Source: an uncultured Bacteroidales bacterium
Lineage (GTDB): Bacteria; Bacteroidota; Bacteroidia; Bacteroidales; UBA932
DNA length: 64,000 nucleotides
Reading direction: 5' to 3'
Assembly (NCBI GenBank): GCA_944326245.1
Contig: CALVDF010000008.1
Coordinates: 1-64,000 of the forward strand
The notes beneath the pieces are model-generated. The model was not told the DNA's origin. It searched no databases and saw only the letters and a program-made list of their open reading frames with translations. Position 1 is the stretch's first letter. Each line of letters begins with the position of its first letter. Below are positions 42,377 through 52,607 of this stretch, one piece after another. A program made the translations under genes and the position numbers.

Positions 42377-43696
42377 ATGAAACTTGGAATGTATATAAAA
42401 GAGGCGTGGTACGACCTGCGCAAGTCGAGGGTGTACAGCGCGGTCTATATCATCGGTACGGGCTTCTCGCTGGCGCTGGTGATGGCTTACCTGACGGTGC
42501 AGTCGATGCACTTCGACAACTCCTATCCGGAGGTGCACAGGGACCGGATGCTGGTGGTCTTTACCTTTATGGAGTCCCAGCGGGGCTCTGAAGGCGGATC
42601 CAATGCGCGGGTCAGCCAGGAATTCATCGACCGCTTCATCCGGAACGAGCCGGTGGAGGGCCTGGAGGCTCTGACGGCTGTGGCCTATGAGCCGGCGATG
42701 GTGGTCAATGACTTGGGTGAGGCGGTAAGCAGCGTGGCCTCAAACGTGGATACGGAGTACTGGAAGGTCTTCGCGCTGGATTTCCTCTACGGTCACGCCC
42801 TGTCGGAGACGAGCTGGAACCAGGCCGCGCCAGAGGCGGTGGTCTGCGGGTCGCTTGCCAGGACTCTGTACGGCAGGGAGGATATAGTGGGGGAGAGGAT
42901 TTTCATCAATGACCGGGAGTTCCGGGTGTGCGGAGTGGTGCGTGATGTGCCGCAGACGGCCTCGTTCGCTTTCTCCCAGCTGTGGCTTCCGGACCTGGAC
43001 GGAGACGCCCGGAGTGCCGGGATGGAGCAGTGGCTGGGCCGTCCTACCATGCTCGGAGAGTACTACGTGTATCTGCTCGCCCGGGACAGAAGTGACTTCA
43101 GGACCATACGGGAGACTCTGGAAGGCAGGCTCGAGAGGTACAACAGCGGCTCAGACGTGGAGTGGGAACTTTCCTATCAGTCCGGGATACCCTCGGTAAG
43201 GGAGATGGCTCTGATGTGGACCGGCATGACCTCTACCTCGTTTACATGGATAGGGATAGGCATCATGTTCTTCATTCTTCTGATACCCATGATCAATCTC
43301 TCCGGCATGGTAGGCTCCCGCATGGAGGCCCGCATGAGCGAGTTCGGAGTGCGCAAGTCCTTCGGGGCCTGGCGGGGGGACGTGCTGCAGCAGATTACGG
43401 GCGAGAACCTGCTGCTGACCCTGCTGGGCGGAGCGCTCGGACTCGTCCTGTCGTACCTGCTTTTAGGCGTGTTCTCGGAACAGCTCAACGGCATGGTGCC
43501 AGGGGAGGCCATGGCAACGGCTTTCTCCATGGAGGAGGTAGAGGCCGCGGTGTTCTCCGTCCGGGATTTCTTCAGGCTCAAGCTCTATGTGCTGCTTCTG
43601 GCGATAGTCCTGGTACTCAATATTGTCTCGGCCCTGATACCTGCCGCCAAGGTTATCCGCCGGCCCATCACTGATTCACTGAACTCTGCAAAATAA
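42377..43696 (+). CDS. FtsX/MacB-type ABC permease, split N-half (pair B)
   Basis: A permease of 439 aa, paralogous to the gene at 38460: both begin MKLGMYxxxAWYxLRxxRVYSAV and share GTGFSLALVMAYLTVQ. The periplasmic core contains [38 protein letters not shown]. The C-terminal FtsX block has [38 protein letters not shown]. The last codons overlap the next gene's earliest possible ATG (43696), indicating translational coupling. With the following gene it makes the second split pair. Confidence 0.87.
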   Translation: MKLGMYIKEAWYDLRKSRVYSAVYIIGTGFSLALVMAYLTVQSMHFDNSYPEVHRDRMLVVFTFMESQRGSEGGSNARVSQEFIDRFIRNEPVEGLEALTAVAYEPAMVVNDLGEAVSSVASNVDTEYWKVFALDFLYGHALSETSWNQAAPEAVVCGSLARTLYGREDIVGERIFINDREFRVCGVVRDVPQTASFAFSQLWLPDLDGDARSAGMEQWLGRPTMLGEYYVYLLARDRSDFRTIRETLEGRLERYNSGSDVEWELSYQSGIPSVREMALMWTGMTSTSFTWIGIGIMFFILLIPMINLSGMVGSRMEARMSEFGVRKSFGAWRGDVLQQITGENLLLTLLGGALGLVLSYLLLGVFSEQLNGMVPGEAMATAFSMEEVEAAVFSVRDFFRLKLYVLLLAIVLVLNIVSALIPAAKVIRRPITDSLNSAK

Positions 43697-43704
43697 TGAC
43701 AGCT

Positions 43705-45000
43705 ATGCTTAAACAGATATTCAAACAGCTCTGGTACTACCGCCGCGGCAATGCCTGGCTTTTCATAGAGATGACCCTTATCGCGGCAGCATCATGGTTC
43801 TTGGTCAATGCCGTATGGCCCGGGATATACCGTACTCATCTCCCCGACGGATACGAGGCGGAGGGTGTGTATGCCGTCACGCTCGACCGCTTGGGAGAGG
43901 GACAGAGCGGATACCGTCCGGAGATGGATACTCCGGAGCACATATCGGATGACTTTCACCGCATCGGCAACGCTCTCAGGGAGATGTCGGAGATACAGGA
44001 CGCGGCTCCGGTCGGGGCCACTCTTCCCGGCCTGAACTACAGCAACTACAACCAGGCGGTAATTACAGATACCGCAAGCAAGGCTTATGTGCAGTATGCG
44101 TACCATATCCGCGAGGCAGGGGCAAGCGACCTGCAGTTGCTGCAGTACCGGCAGGTGTGGCCGCAGGGAGCTCCGATAGAGGACCTTCCGAACACTGTAA
44201 TCATCACCGAGGATCTGGCTCAGATGCTTTTCCCCGGGGAGAATCCCGTAGGCCGCCGTCTCTCGCAGTTCAGCAACTATGCTGCGTACAACTGGCGCAT
44301 CTCAGGCGTGATTGCACCCGTAAAGATCGAGAAGGACAAGGAGTACCGGAGTTTCGTGATGTATGCCGGGGCCGATATCGTGGCTCTCGATAAAGGGATG
44401 TCCGTAGTGTGGATATTCCGTCTGGCTCCCGGTGTGGACGGGGAAGCCTTCATACAGCAGGCCAAGAAGACATGGAGGGAGGACCTTGCTTTCGGCAACT
44501 GGAGGGTGGCATCCGTCAGTGCGCTGGAGAGCAATCTGGAGTCAACCGTGAACGACACCTTCATGTGGCGGGCCCTCTTCGTCTTCCTGCTGGTGTGCAT
44601 CCTCATAGGTGTGGCCTCCTTCGCATGGCTGAGGACACAGGAGAGGCGGGGGGAGACCGGAGTGCGCCGTGCCATGGGCGGACCTGTGGGCAGTATCGTC
44701 CTGCAGCAACTCGCCGAGGTGTGGATTCTCTTCCTCATTTCCCTGATTATAGGGCTGGTGATAGTGATCAATGTCCTCGTCATAGGCAGGATCGACTTCT
44801 GTGCCACCGCCCTCTATGCCGGCTATCTGAATGACGTCGTCATTGACAGCCTGCCGGTACTGTTCGAGCCGGTCCGCCACTTCCTCGCCGTTGCCGGCAT
44901 CACTGCCGCCGTGCTGTTCGTGGTTGTGACCCTTTCGACCATTGTGCCCGTGCTCGGAGCCCTCAGGGAGTCACCGGCGGATGTGCTCAAGGACGAATAA
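43705..45000 (+). CDS. FtsX/MacB-type ABC permease, split C-half (pair B)
   Basis: A permease of 431 aa, paralogous to the gene at 39765: MLKQIFKQLWYYRRGNAWLFIEM matches MIKQIFRQLWFYRRGNAWLFAEL, which is why the ATG at 43705 is preferred over 43696. The periplasmic domain includes IITEDLAQMLFPGENPVGRRLS. The FtsX block includes RTQERRGETGVRRAMGGPVG, and the last helix ends in ALRESPADVLKDE. Followed after 53 bp of AT-rich sequence by the ATPase gene. Confidence 0.87.
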   Translation: MLKQIFKQLWYYRRGNAWLFIEMTLIAAASWFLVNAVWPGIYRTHLPDGYEAEGVYAVTLDRLGEGQSGYRPEMDTPEHISDDFHRIGNALREMSEIQDAAPVGATLPGLNYSNYNQAVITDTASKAYVQYAYHIREAGASDLQLLQYRQVWPQGAPIEDLPNTVIITEDLAQMLFPGENPVGRRLSQFSNYAAYNWRISGVIAPVKIEKDKEYRSFVMYAGADIVALDKGMSVVWIFRLAPGVDGEAFIQQAKKTWREDLAFGNWRVASVSALESNLESTVNDTFMWRALFVFLLVCILIGVASFAWLRTQERRGETGVRRAMGGPVGSIVLQQLAEVWILFLISLIIGLVIVINVLVIGRIDFCATALYAGYLNDVVIDSLPVLFEPVRHFLAVAGITAAVLFVVVTLSTIVPVLGALRESPADVLKDE

Positions 45001-45053
45001 ACGAAGAATTTAAATTTTGCAAAATATTTAAAAACACATAAAAATTTAAAATC

Positions 45054-45719
45054 ATGATCAAGCTTATCGAAATTTCCAAAATCTACAGAACTTCCGAAAT
45101 CGAGACAAAGGCTCTCGAAAACATCAACCTCGAAGTCCGGGAAGGCGAATTTGTAAGCATCATGGGACCTTCCGGATGCGGAAAATCCACACTGCTCAAC
45201 ATCGCGGGACTGCTCGACGAACCTACGTCCGGGACGGTGGAGCTGCACGGGAAGCCCGTATCCGGCCTCAATGCCAGGGAAGCCGCCCGTTTCCGCAACA
45301 GCGAACTCGGATTTGTCTTCCAGAGTTTCCACCTGATCCCTTCCCTCAACGTACTGGACAATGTGCAGATGCCCCTGCTGTACCGCCGCATGGGAGCTGC
45401 CGAACGCAAGGAACGCGCCGTAAGGATGATAGAGGCCGTAGGGCTGAGCCACAGGATGAAGCACTTCCCTTCCCAGCTCTCCGGAGGACAGTGCCAGAGG
45501 GTGGCCATCGCCCGCGCACTGGTGGGAGACCCCTCGATAATCCTGGCGGACGAGCCGACCGGTAACCTGGATTCCAAGATGGGAGCCGAAGTCATGGAAC
45601 TGCTGCACAAGGCCAACAAGGAGCGCGGCAAGACCATCCTCATGGTGACCCACAACGAGTCCCAGGCCAGGCAGACCGACCGCATCATCCGCATGCTCGA
45701 CGGCCGCATCATAGGATAA
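45054..45719 (+). CDS. ABC ATPase of the MacB/LolD type
   Basis: The sole ATPase of the export operon, 221 aa, the standard length for stand-alone LolD/MacB-type subunits. Walker A is GPSGCGKST at 38-46, the Q-loop [10 protein letters not shown] near 88-97, the signature LSGGQ at 142-146 and Walker B IILADEP at 162-168, followed by GNLD and the switch histidine in VTHNE. The residue after the signature is Cys ([13 protein letters not shown]) where Gln or Arg is common. One ATPase for five permease genes implies that different permease sets share it. An AT-rich leader separates it from the gene before. Confidence 0.93.
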   Translation: MIKLIEISKIYRTSEIETKALENINLEVREGEFVSIMGPSGCGKSTLLNIAGLLDEPTSGTVELHGKPVSGLNAREAARFRNSELGFVFQSFHLIPSLNVLDNVQMPLLYRRMGAAERKERAVRMIEAVGLSHRMKHFPSQLSGGQCQRVAIARALVGDPSIILADEPTGNLDSKMGAEVMELLHKANKERGKTILMVTHNESQARQTDRIIRMLDGRIIG

Positions 45720-45731
45720 AACCCTACCGCC

Positions 45732-48308
45732 ATGAAACTGCAGGTATACATACGCCAGAGCTGGCAGATAATGCTCAGGGACCGTCAGTACAGCCTGATC
45801 TACATCATCGGCACGGCGCTGTCGATGGCCTTGGTAAGTGCCATATTGATATTTTTTATGATGCTGTGGGGCAATGTATATCCTGAAAACCACCGTGGAC
45901 GGACCATGGTCCTCGGCAGCGTCTACTATGAATATCCCGATGGTAGGGAATATGCAAGTACTACTGTTCCGACGGATTTTGTGCATCTTGTCATGGAGGC
46001 CGGAATAGACGGTGTGGAAGCCGCTTCCGTAATCAGTCCCCCTTTCAGTGCGGGGGATCTGCCGGTCATGGCCGGGGAAGGTACTTCGTACTACGCGGAC
46101 GTGCTTTATGTAGACGGCGGTTTCTGGAATGTATTCGGTTTCGATTTTATTGCCGGTACCCCATTCGTGCCGGGCAGAGAGTCAGGCCCTGAGGCTGTGA
46201 TTTCTTCATCATTGGCACAGAAGTGCTTCGGGACAGAGGATGCGGTGGGGCGTATCCTGACTGTCGGGGGGCAGCCTGTAACGGTATGCGGGGTGGTACG
46301 GGATGTCTCGGTCATGGCCAAGACAGCAGATGCGGAGGTATGGCTGCCCAGGGAGCTTGAAGTGCGCAAACGGACTCTGTACGACTGGGCCGGGCTTCCT
46401 GAGGGGGGAAACCAGATGATTTTCAGGGTTAAGGAACGCAGACATTTTTCCGATATCCGTGAAGCAGTGGGCGATGCCGTAGGAAAGTTCAATGCAGGAT
46501 TGCCGGCAGACTGCGGATTCCGAATGTCGGAAAATACAGAACCGGTTCCTTACAGGGTAGATGCATCGGGTTATTCTCCTGCCGTCATCATTCCCATATT
46601 CATAGGCATAATAGTGGTGATACTGCTCATTCCGGCCGTGAATCTGTGTGGAATGGTATCATCCGGTCTTCAGGAACGGATCTCGGAATTCGGAGTTCGC
46701 AAATCATACGGAGCTCCGTTCAGGACGGCATTCTTCCAGATATTCTCTGAGAACATGGTGCTTACCCTCATAGGGGGGGTAATAGGGTTCATACTGTCAA
46801 TCGGCTTGCTGGAATTGCTGTCCGGGTGGTTTGTCTACAATACCTCCGGCATCGGGGAATACTCCAGTGACGTTGATCTGGTTTTCCCCGCAGAGTCGTT
46901 TTGCAGACCTGCTCTTTTCCTGCTGGTTTTTGCAGCTGCCGCACTTCTCAATATCCTTTCATCAGTACAGCCTGTGATTAAGGTTCTGCGCAGAAGTCCT
47001 GTGGACCTGCTCAACGACGACAGCCGCAAAGTAAGAAAAGGTGTCAGGAGTATTTGGATAGTGGCAGAAGCGTCTCTGGTTTTTGTCATAGCTTGGATTA
47101 TCGCCGATCCATTGCTGCTCAACGCAGTCCGCCGCCATGCCGTTCCTGCAGGATGGGTTCCGGACCATGTAATCTGTGTACCGGTCACCTCGCTCTCCGT
47201 AACTGATGCCAGGTATAGTCCGGAGGCAAACGAGGATGAAAGCATAGTTGCTGATTTCAGGAGGATCGGACGTAAATTGGCCGGGATGGAAGGAGTGACG
47301 TCCGTGGCACCGGCAACTGCTTTTTTCCCTGGCAACAACAGCGAGACGAGAATGACCGTCTATACTGATACGGCTGCCAAGTTACAGGCTACCTGTTTTA
47401 TCAAAGAACTTGGAACGGATTTCATGGATGTATTCGGTTTCAGTTTTGTCGCCCCTGAGGGGAATATGACCGCGCTACCCGAAGGAACAGGTGCTGTAAT
47501 CATATCAGAGGACCTGGCCGAGAGTCTTTTCCCTGGCAATGACCCGGTCGGGAAGACATTGTACATGGCTAACGGTTCCGCACCTGCGGTTCCGAAAACA
47601 GTGGCAGGAGTGATACTGAGGCAGAAAGTCAGGACTATGACAGACAATCCGCGCCCTACGGTCATCGTCAACATGTCTGCATTCCCTGCCGATTATTTCC
47701 GCTCCGGACAGTGCTGCTGGACTGTGCGTCTGTCCGGAGATACGGATGAGAGGCAGTTCCTGGAAAACCTTAGTTACGGGATACCATCCGGCAATTTCTT
47801 CGGAAATCTCCAGGCCGGCAAGGCCTATCCGGTGACGGATGTACTTGACTCTTACGGAGGGACCGAGATACAGCAGATTATTCTCTACTACCTGTTGATC
47901 AATCTTGTGCTTGGGGCCCTGTCCCATTTTTTACTGAGGACACGCTGGCGCTTTGATGAATTGGGCGTGCGCATGGCTATGGGGGCAAGTCCCGGACGCA
48001 TACGTTGCGAAGAGGCTGTATGCAGTTTGAAGGTAGCGGCACTGTCCTGCTCCATAGGACTGTTTGTTGTGCTGAACTTCATTCTGTTCAGCGGCCGGGA
48101 TACGGTAAGTGTCGGTCAGGTCAACATGCCGGCGTTGCCGGACAGTTCTCTCGCACCGTGGCCGTTACTGCATTCGGACTTCCTGTCGGCACTTTATGTG
48201 ACATCGGCAGTGGCCGCCGTCATTGTCTCGGTCAATGTCGCCGCAGCGCTGCTCTCCGTATGGAAAGTCTCGGAGATGCGCCCTTCTGATGCTCTCAGGG
48301 AGGAATGA
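45732..48308 (+). CDS. FtsX/MacB-type ABC permease, fused double unit
   Basis: A permease of 858 aa containing two MacB/FtsX units in one chain, about twice the length of the split permeases nearby. The N-terminal unit starts [35 protein letters not shown] and ends near [24 protein letters not shown] (about 430). The second unit starts with helix [23 protein letters not shown] and contains [21 protein letters not shown] and [19 protein letters not shown], ending in [12 protein letters not shown]. These correspond one-to-one with the split pairs. It starts 12 bp after the ATPase gene. Codon use is less GC-biased than in pair B and the adaptor. Confidence 0.88.
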   Translation: MKLQVYIRQSWQIMLRDRQYSLIYIIGTALSMALVSAILIFFMMLWGNVYPENHRGRTMVLGSVYYEYPDGREYASTTVPTDFVHLVMEAGIDGVEAASVISPPFSAGDLPVMAGEGTSYYADVLYVDGGFWNVFGFDFIAGTPFVPGRESGPEAVISSSLAQKCFGTEDAVGRILTVGGQPVTVCGVVRDVSVMAKTADAEVWLPRELEVRKRTLYDWAGLPEGGNQMIFRVKERRHFSDIREAVGDAVGKFNAGLPADCGFRMSENTEPVPYRVDASGYSPAVIIPIFIGIIVVILLIPAVNLCGMVSSGLQERISEFGVRKSYGAPFRTAFFQIFSENMVLTLIGGVIGFILSIGLLELLSGWFVYNTSGIGEYSSDVDLVFPAESFCRPALFLLVFAAAALLNILSSVQPVIKVLRRSPVDLLNDDSRKVRKGVRSIWIVAEASLVFVIAWIIADPLLLNAVRRHAVPAGWVPDHVICVPVTSLSVTDARYSPEANEDESIVADFRRIGRKLAGMEGVTSVAPATAFFPGNNSETRMTVYTDTAAKLQATCFIKELGTDFMDVFGFSFVAPEGNMTALPEGTGAVIISEDLAESLFPGNDPVGKTLYMANGSAPAVPKTVAGVILRQKVRTMTDNPRPTVIVNMSAFPADYFRSGQCCWTVRLSGDTDERQFLENLSYGIPSGNFFGNLQAGKAYPVTDVLDSYGGTEIQQIILYYLLINLVLGALSHFLLRTRWRFDELGVRMAMGASPGRIRCEEAVCSLKVAALSCSIGLFVVLNFILFSGRDTVSVGQVNMPALPDSSLAPWPLLHSDFLSALYVTSAVAAVIVSVNVAAALLSVWKVSEMRPSDALREE

Positions 48309-48353
48309 CGGATGTAGAATGAATTTGGAACCTTGTTAAAATTTTGTAAAAAT

Positions 48354-49904
48354 ATGAAAGTGTGTTTTTTCAGAAATGCAACTGCCGTACTTGTGGCGGT
48401 GGCCTTGCAGTGCATATCCGACAATGGGGCCTCCGCCCTCGAGATGTCCGGGCCGGACAGTACCGGTGCTCCTGGACGGCAGGGAGGTGTGATGGAACTT
48501 ACCCTGGACAGGGCAATGGAGCTGGCATGCGCGCAGTCAGTGGATGCGGCGGTGGCGCTGAACCAGCTCAAGAGCGCATACTGGCAGTTCCGCACCTACA
48601 AGGCGGAGAGGCTGCCGGAACTGGTCTTCAGCGGCACCCTTCCTACATTCAACAATAACTACAACACATACCAGAATCCGGACGGCTCTTACGGATATGT
48701 CCGCAGCAACTGGCTGGGCCTTACGGGAGAACTGTCTGTAACGCAGAATATCCCGTTTACCGGAGGTACCGTGTCCCTGAGTACCGGACTGGACATGACG
48801 CGCCAGCTGGGGAGCAACGGCTACAACGAGTTCATGGCGGTGCCGGTGTCGCTGAAATTCAACCAGCCGCTGTTCTCCGTCAATACTTTCCGCTGGGACA
48901 AGAAGATAGAGCCAGTGCGCTATGCCGAGTCCCGGGCAGCCTACATTGAGGACATGGAGTCGGTCAGGATGAATACCGTCACTTATTTCTTCAATTATCT
49001 GTTGGCTGCGGAAAATCTCAAGATATCCGAGCAGAACCTTGAAAATGCCGACAAGCTCTATTCCATTGCCAGGGAACGCCGTGCCATAGGCCAGATATCG
49101 GAGACCGAACTCATGCAGCTAAGGCTCTCCGCCCTTTCCGCCAAAGCGGATGTGACTTCCCGCCGCAGCAGCCTAAACGGTGCCATGTTCAACCTCCGCG
49201 CTTTTCTCGGACTGTCGGAGCAGGATACCATTGTCCCTGTCCTCCCTGAAGCCATTCCCCTGCCGTCCCTGGATTATGGGGATGTCCTCGCCAAAGCCCT
49301 TGCCAACAGCTCATTTGCACAGAACATCCTGAGACGTAAGCTCGAGGCGGACTACAGTGTGGCCACGGCCAGGGGACAGAGGTATCAGGTGGACCTCAAC
49401 GTGACTGTCGGCTATTCTGGAGTGAACCGCGATCTGGCCATGGCCTACAACGATATCCGCGACCAGGAGGTCGTATCCGTCGGGCTGTCCATCCCGATTC
49501 TGGACTGGGGCAAACGCAAAGGGCAGGTCAAGGTGGCCGAGAGTAACCGCGACGTGGTCCGTTCCCAGCTGCAGCAGGAGGAACTCAACTTCAACCAGAA
49601 CATATTCCTGCTTACCGAGCAGTTCAACAACCAGGCCGGCCAGCTTGCCCTTGCGCAGGAGTCCGACCGTGTGGCCGCGGCCCGCTACCAGGCTTCCGTC
49701 GAGTCGTTCCTGATAGGCCGGATGAGCGTGCTGGAGCTCAACGACGCCCGCGATGCCAAGGACCTTGCCCGCCAGGACTACGTGCAGCAGCTCTACTACT
49801 ACTGGTACTACTACTACGACATCCGTTCCGTCACCCTCTGGGACTACGCTACAGGTACGGCCGTCGGCTCCGACATCGAAGCCGTCCTCGCCGAAGAGAA
49901 CTGA
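48354..49904 (+). CDS. TolC-family outer-membrane channel
   Basis: The last gene of the export operon, 516 aa. A signal peptide (CFFRNATAVLVAVALQCISDNGASA) precedes a TolC fold with two repeats, beginning around LTLDRAMELACAQSVDAAVALNQL and around residue 300 (YGDVLAKALANSSFAQNILRRKLEADYSVATARG). Start 48354 gives the signal peptide; the seven extra upstream codons are unlikely. It supplies the outer-membrane exit for the permeases. The C-terminal segment has an unusual aromatic run (QLYYYWYYYYDIRS). Followed by a hairpin at 50027-50062. Confidence 0.88.
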   Translation: MKVCFFRNATAVLVAVALQCISDNGASALEMSGPDSTGAPGRQGGVMELTLDRAMELACAQSVDAAVALNQLKSAYWQFRTYKAERLPELVFSGTLPTFNNNYNTYQNPDGSYGYVRSNWLGLTGELSVTQNIPFTGGTVSLSTGLDMTRQLGSNGYNEFMAVPVSLKFNQPLFSVNTFRWDKKIEPVRYAESRAAYIEDMESVRMNTVTYFFNYLLAAENLKISEQNLENADKLYSIARERRAIGQISETELMQLRLSALSAKADVTSRRSSLNGAMFNLRAFLGLSEQDTIVPVLPEAIPLPSLDYGDVLAKALANSSFAQNILRRKLEADYSVATARGQRYQVDLNVTVGYSGVNRDLAMAYNDIRDQEVVSVGLSIPILDWGKRKGQVKVAESNRDVVRSQLQQEELNFNQNIFLLTEQFNNQAGQLALAQESDRVAAARYQASVESFLIGRMSVLELNDARDAKDLARQDYVQQLYYYWYYYYDIRSVTLWDYATGTAVGSDIEAVLAEEN

Positions 49905-49968
49905 CCGGCCGCTGCAATCCTGTATTGTCCTGCAATCTCCGTCCTGTCCGCAATCGCAGTCGTGTTTA

Positions 49969-50100
49969 ACAGGAAAGTTTCTCGTTTTCTAACGGGCTGG
50001 CATTGAGCTGTTTGCTTGGTGTTGAGCTTCCCTGATGGCATTTCAAAACCCCATCAGGGAAGTTCGCTTTTCTGTAACATGCTGAAAATGAGGGGAACTT
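49969..50100. repeat. Hairpin with diverged flanking direct repeat
   Basis: CTTCCCTGATGG (50027-50038) and CCATCAGGGAAG (50051-50062) form a perfect 12-bp stem with a 12-nt loop. The sequence from 49969 (CAGGAAAGTTTCTCG) recurs in diverged form from 50055 (CAGGGAAGTTCGC), running to the matching CTG and TGAG blocks. No T-run follows, so it resembles a REP-like unit more than a terminator. No gene is seen in 49905-50211. Confidence 0.55.
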
Positions 50101-50179
50101 TCTGAGCGGCGCTGCCCTGTAGAACAATCTGTCCCTTTAAATTATTGGCGGACGGTGGGAGTCCGTGGCGGAAAAACAC

Positions 50180-50187
50180 TATCTTTG
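50180..50187 (+). promoter_or_regulatory. -7 box of the pyrH promoter
   Basis: TATCTTTG lies 24 bp before the pyrH ATG. A -33 TTTG at the usual distance is not evident. Confidence 0.5.
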
Positions 50188-50211
50188 TGATTTAAACAGC
50201 ACAACAGGATT

Positions 50212-50916
50212 ATGTACAAAAGAATATTGCTCAAACTCAGCGGCGAGAGCCTCGGGGGCCATGACGGGCGCGGTATCGACGAATCGATGCTGGGCCGGTA
50301 TGCCGCAGAGGTGGCTGCTGCCGTAAGAAGCGGAGTCCAGGTCGCCATAGTAGTGGGCGGCGGCAACATTTTCAGAGGTCTTTCAGGAGCCGGCAAGGGG
50401 TTTGACCGCGTGGGCGGTGACCGTATGGGCATGCTGGCGACAGTGATAAACAGTCTCGGTCTGGCCATGGCCATCCGCAGTGCCGGAGTGGAGGCAGAGG
50501 TGTTCACTTCCACCCCAATGAAGCCCATCGCCGAATACTACACGAGGGACAATGCCGTTGCGGCCATGGAGCGCGGGGCTGTGGCCCTGATTGCCGGCGG
50601 TACTGGCAATCCGTTCTTTACCACTGACTCGGCGGCAGCGTTGAGGGCCTGTGAGATCGGGGCCGATGCGCTTCTCAAGGGGACACGTGTGGACGGGGTC
50701 TATACGGCTGATCCGGAGAAGGACCCGACAGCGACCAGATACGACGAACTGACATTCGGCAAGGCCCTTTCGGACGGTCTGAAGGTAATGGACAGTACGG
50801 CATTTGCCCTGTGCAAGGACAACTCGATGCCCATCGTCGTATTCGACATGAACCGGGAGGGCAATCTCGGGAGGCTGCTTTCCGGAGAGAAGGTGGGTAC
50901 TTTGGTCCACAGATAG
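50212..50916 (+). CDS. pyrH: UMP kinase
   Basis: A cytoplasmic UMP kinase of 234 aa, which phosphorylates UMP to UDP in pyrimidine nucleotide synthesis. Family motifs are KRILLKLSGESL at 3-14, VVGGGNIFRG near 47-56, GDRMGMLATVINSLGLAMA near 68-86, GGTGNPFFTTDSAAALRA near 130-147 and KGTRVDGVYTADP near 158-170. The length is standard. It lies 69 bp before frr, the usual pyrH-frr pairing of bacteria, though tsf is not in front of it. Confidence 0.95.
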   Translation: MYKRILLKLSGESLGGHDGRGIDESMLGRYAAEVAAAVRSGVQVAIVVGGGNIFRGLSGAGKGFDRVGGDRMGMLATVINSLGLAMAIRSAGVEAEVFTSTPMKPIAEYYTRDNAVAAMERGAVALIAGGTGNPFFTTDSAAALRACEIGADALLKGTRVDGVYTADPEKDPTATRYDELTFGKALSDGLKVMDSTAFALCKDNSMPIVVFDMNREGNLGRLLSGEKVGTLVHR

Positions 50917-50985
50917 AAAGGGCGGCTGGCAAGTGAAGCCGCACAAAAAATCAGAATAAAGGAAATAACTTAAAATCACAATATT

Positions 50986-51549
50986 ATGGTAGACAATGCA
51001 AAAGACATCATTGCCTCAGCAGTGAAAAAAATGAACGAGGCCGTCAATTATCTGGAAGAGGACCTCAAGACCTACAGGGCCGGAAAGGCCAACCCGGCCG
51101 TGTTCAACAGCGTCATGGTCGATTATTACGGCAACCCGACACCTATACCGCAGGTGGCAAGTGTCAACGTTCCGGATGCCCGCACCATGCTCATCCAGCC
51201 GTGGGAGAAGAACATGATCCCGAAGATCGAGAAGGCCATAATGGATGCCAATCTCGGATTTACCCCTCAGAACAACGGTGAACATATCCGCATCAATGTG
51301 CCGCCCCTCACGGAGGACCGCCGCAAGGAACTGGTAAAGAAGTCAAAGGCAGCAGGCGAGTCGGCCAAGATCTCTGTACGCAACGCCCGCAAGGAAGCCA
51401 ATGACCAGCTGAAAAAGGCCCAGAAGGACGGTCTGGCTGAGGATATGGCCAAAGATGCAGAGAATGAGGTTCAGAAGGAAGTCGACAATTTCAACAAGAA
51501 GATCGATACAATCCTTGCCAACAAGGAGAAGGAAATAATGACAGTATAA
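50986..51549 (+). CDS. frr: Ribosome recycling factor
   Basis: Ribosome recycling factor of 187 aa. With EF-G it splits the post-termination ribosome. The two-domain tRNA-like protein shows NYLEEDLKTYRAGKANPAVFNSVMVDYYGNPTPIPQVASV near 18-57, PWEKNMIPKIEKAIMDANLG near 72-91 and PPLTEDRRKELVKKSKAAGESAKISVRNARKEAND near 107-141. All are canonical. It is an essential gene downstream of pyrH. Confidence 0.96.
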   Translation: MVDNAKDIIASAVKKMNEAVNYLEEDLKTYRAGKANPAVFNSVMVDYYGNPTPIPQVASVNVPDARTMLIQPWEKNMIPKIEKAIMDANLGFTPQNNGEHIRINVPPLTEDRRKELVKKSKAAGESAKISVRNARKEANDQLKKAQKDGLAEDMAKDAENEVQKEVDNFNKKIDTILANKEKEIMTV

Positions 51550-51563
51550 ACAAGACGTGCGAT

Positions 51564-52538
51564 ATGTTCTCGAATATTGTAAAATCATGGATTCTGCTTC
51601 CCGTGGCAGCCATGGCATGCGTTGCATTGTCAGGCTGTGACGACGGTACGGCAACTCCTGCCGCACCGGAGCTCGGGGAGATAAAGGTCAGCCAGGAAAA
51701 GATAGGGGTAGGCCATCAGATTGTGTTCACGGTCGAGGACAAGGCCCCTGCGCTTGGCAGCATATACAGTATCGATCCGGTATGGACCATCAACGGCAGT
51801 GAGGTGATGGATCTGTACACCAGCTATGATTACAATGGCGGGATGGGCAAGTATACATGCTACTATGTCCCTATGAATACGGGAATCATTGAGGTGGCCC
51901 TGAATGTCGGGATGCGTTTCAGTGATGCTCCGGCCGGAAAAGACGAGCAGTCGGCATCGGCTGTCGCCCAGTTCGAGGTGGTCGAGTGCGATGCCCGCAA
52001 TTCTTTCTGGGGGGACTCCCTGGAGATAACCATGTACCGTGAGCCTGGCCTGATAAGACGTGGCACCAGCGACGTATATGTAGGGGAAGGCAGCAGTTCC
52101 ATATCCGGAATTGTCAATTACGGAATAAACAGCGTAGACCTTACGTATGCTTTTTCCAACGGCGGTCTTGTGGAGATATCGGAAGTGTTCAAGCTCTCTT
52201 CGGCCGGTAACGGGTATTCATATGTGGCTGAAGTGTTTGATTTTGCAGTCAGGACACTTGAAACCAAGTATACCGGAGGCAATACGGAGAACAGAAGTGT
52301 AGTGCCTCTTGATGCCCAGCAGTCAGAATGCATAGCCGTCGCAGGCAAATACGCTGAAGGCGAAGCATTGAGTACGAATGAGAGAGCCCTTCTTGGGGAA
52401 GGCATAGTGCGCGGCTGGGTAAGGATCGTATTGTCGGCGGGCAATGCCAATACTGATGTGACGTTCACTACCGGAGCTACTGAAGTGCAGGCCAACAGCG
52501 GTACTGTCGATGTAGTCCTGACCTATTCCCGTAAGTAA
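51564..52538 (+). CDS. Lipoprotein of unknown function
   Basis: A predicted lipoprotein of 324 aa: a hydrophobic leader (ILLPVAAMACVALSGCDDG) ends in a lipobox with Cys near 25. The mature part is beta-rich and polar, with an opening region EIKVSQEKIGVGHQIVFTVEDKAP that resembles an immunoglobulin-like domain seen in Bacteroidota surface lipoproteins. I recognise no specific family. The two Asp after the lipobox Cys (CDDG) match the SDDD/E-like export context used for surface lipoproteins in this phylum only loosely. It is 14 bp after frr. Confidence 0.68.
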   Translation: MFSNIVKSWILLPVAAMACVALSGCDDGTATPAAPELGEIKVSQEKIGVGHQIVFTVEDKAPALGSIYSIDPVWTINGSEVMDLYTSYDYNGGMGKYTCYYVPMNTGIIEVALNVGMRFSDAPAGKDEQSASAVAQFEVVECDARNSFWGDSLEITMYREPGLIRRGTSDVYVGEGSSSISGIVNYGINSVDLTYAFSNGGLVEISEVFKLSSAGNGYSYVAEVFDFAVRTLETKYTGGNTENRSVVPLDAQQSECIAVAGKYAEGEALSTNERALLGEGIVRGWVRIVLSAGNANTDVTFTTGATEVQANSGTVDVVLTYSRK

Positions 52539-52607
52539 GGCAGTAATTTCCCATTGTTGTTCCTGCCGGCCTGCTCTGTTGAGGCTCGTCTCCGGAGTGG
52601 AACAGTT

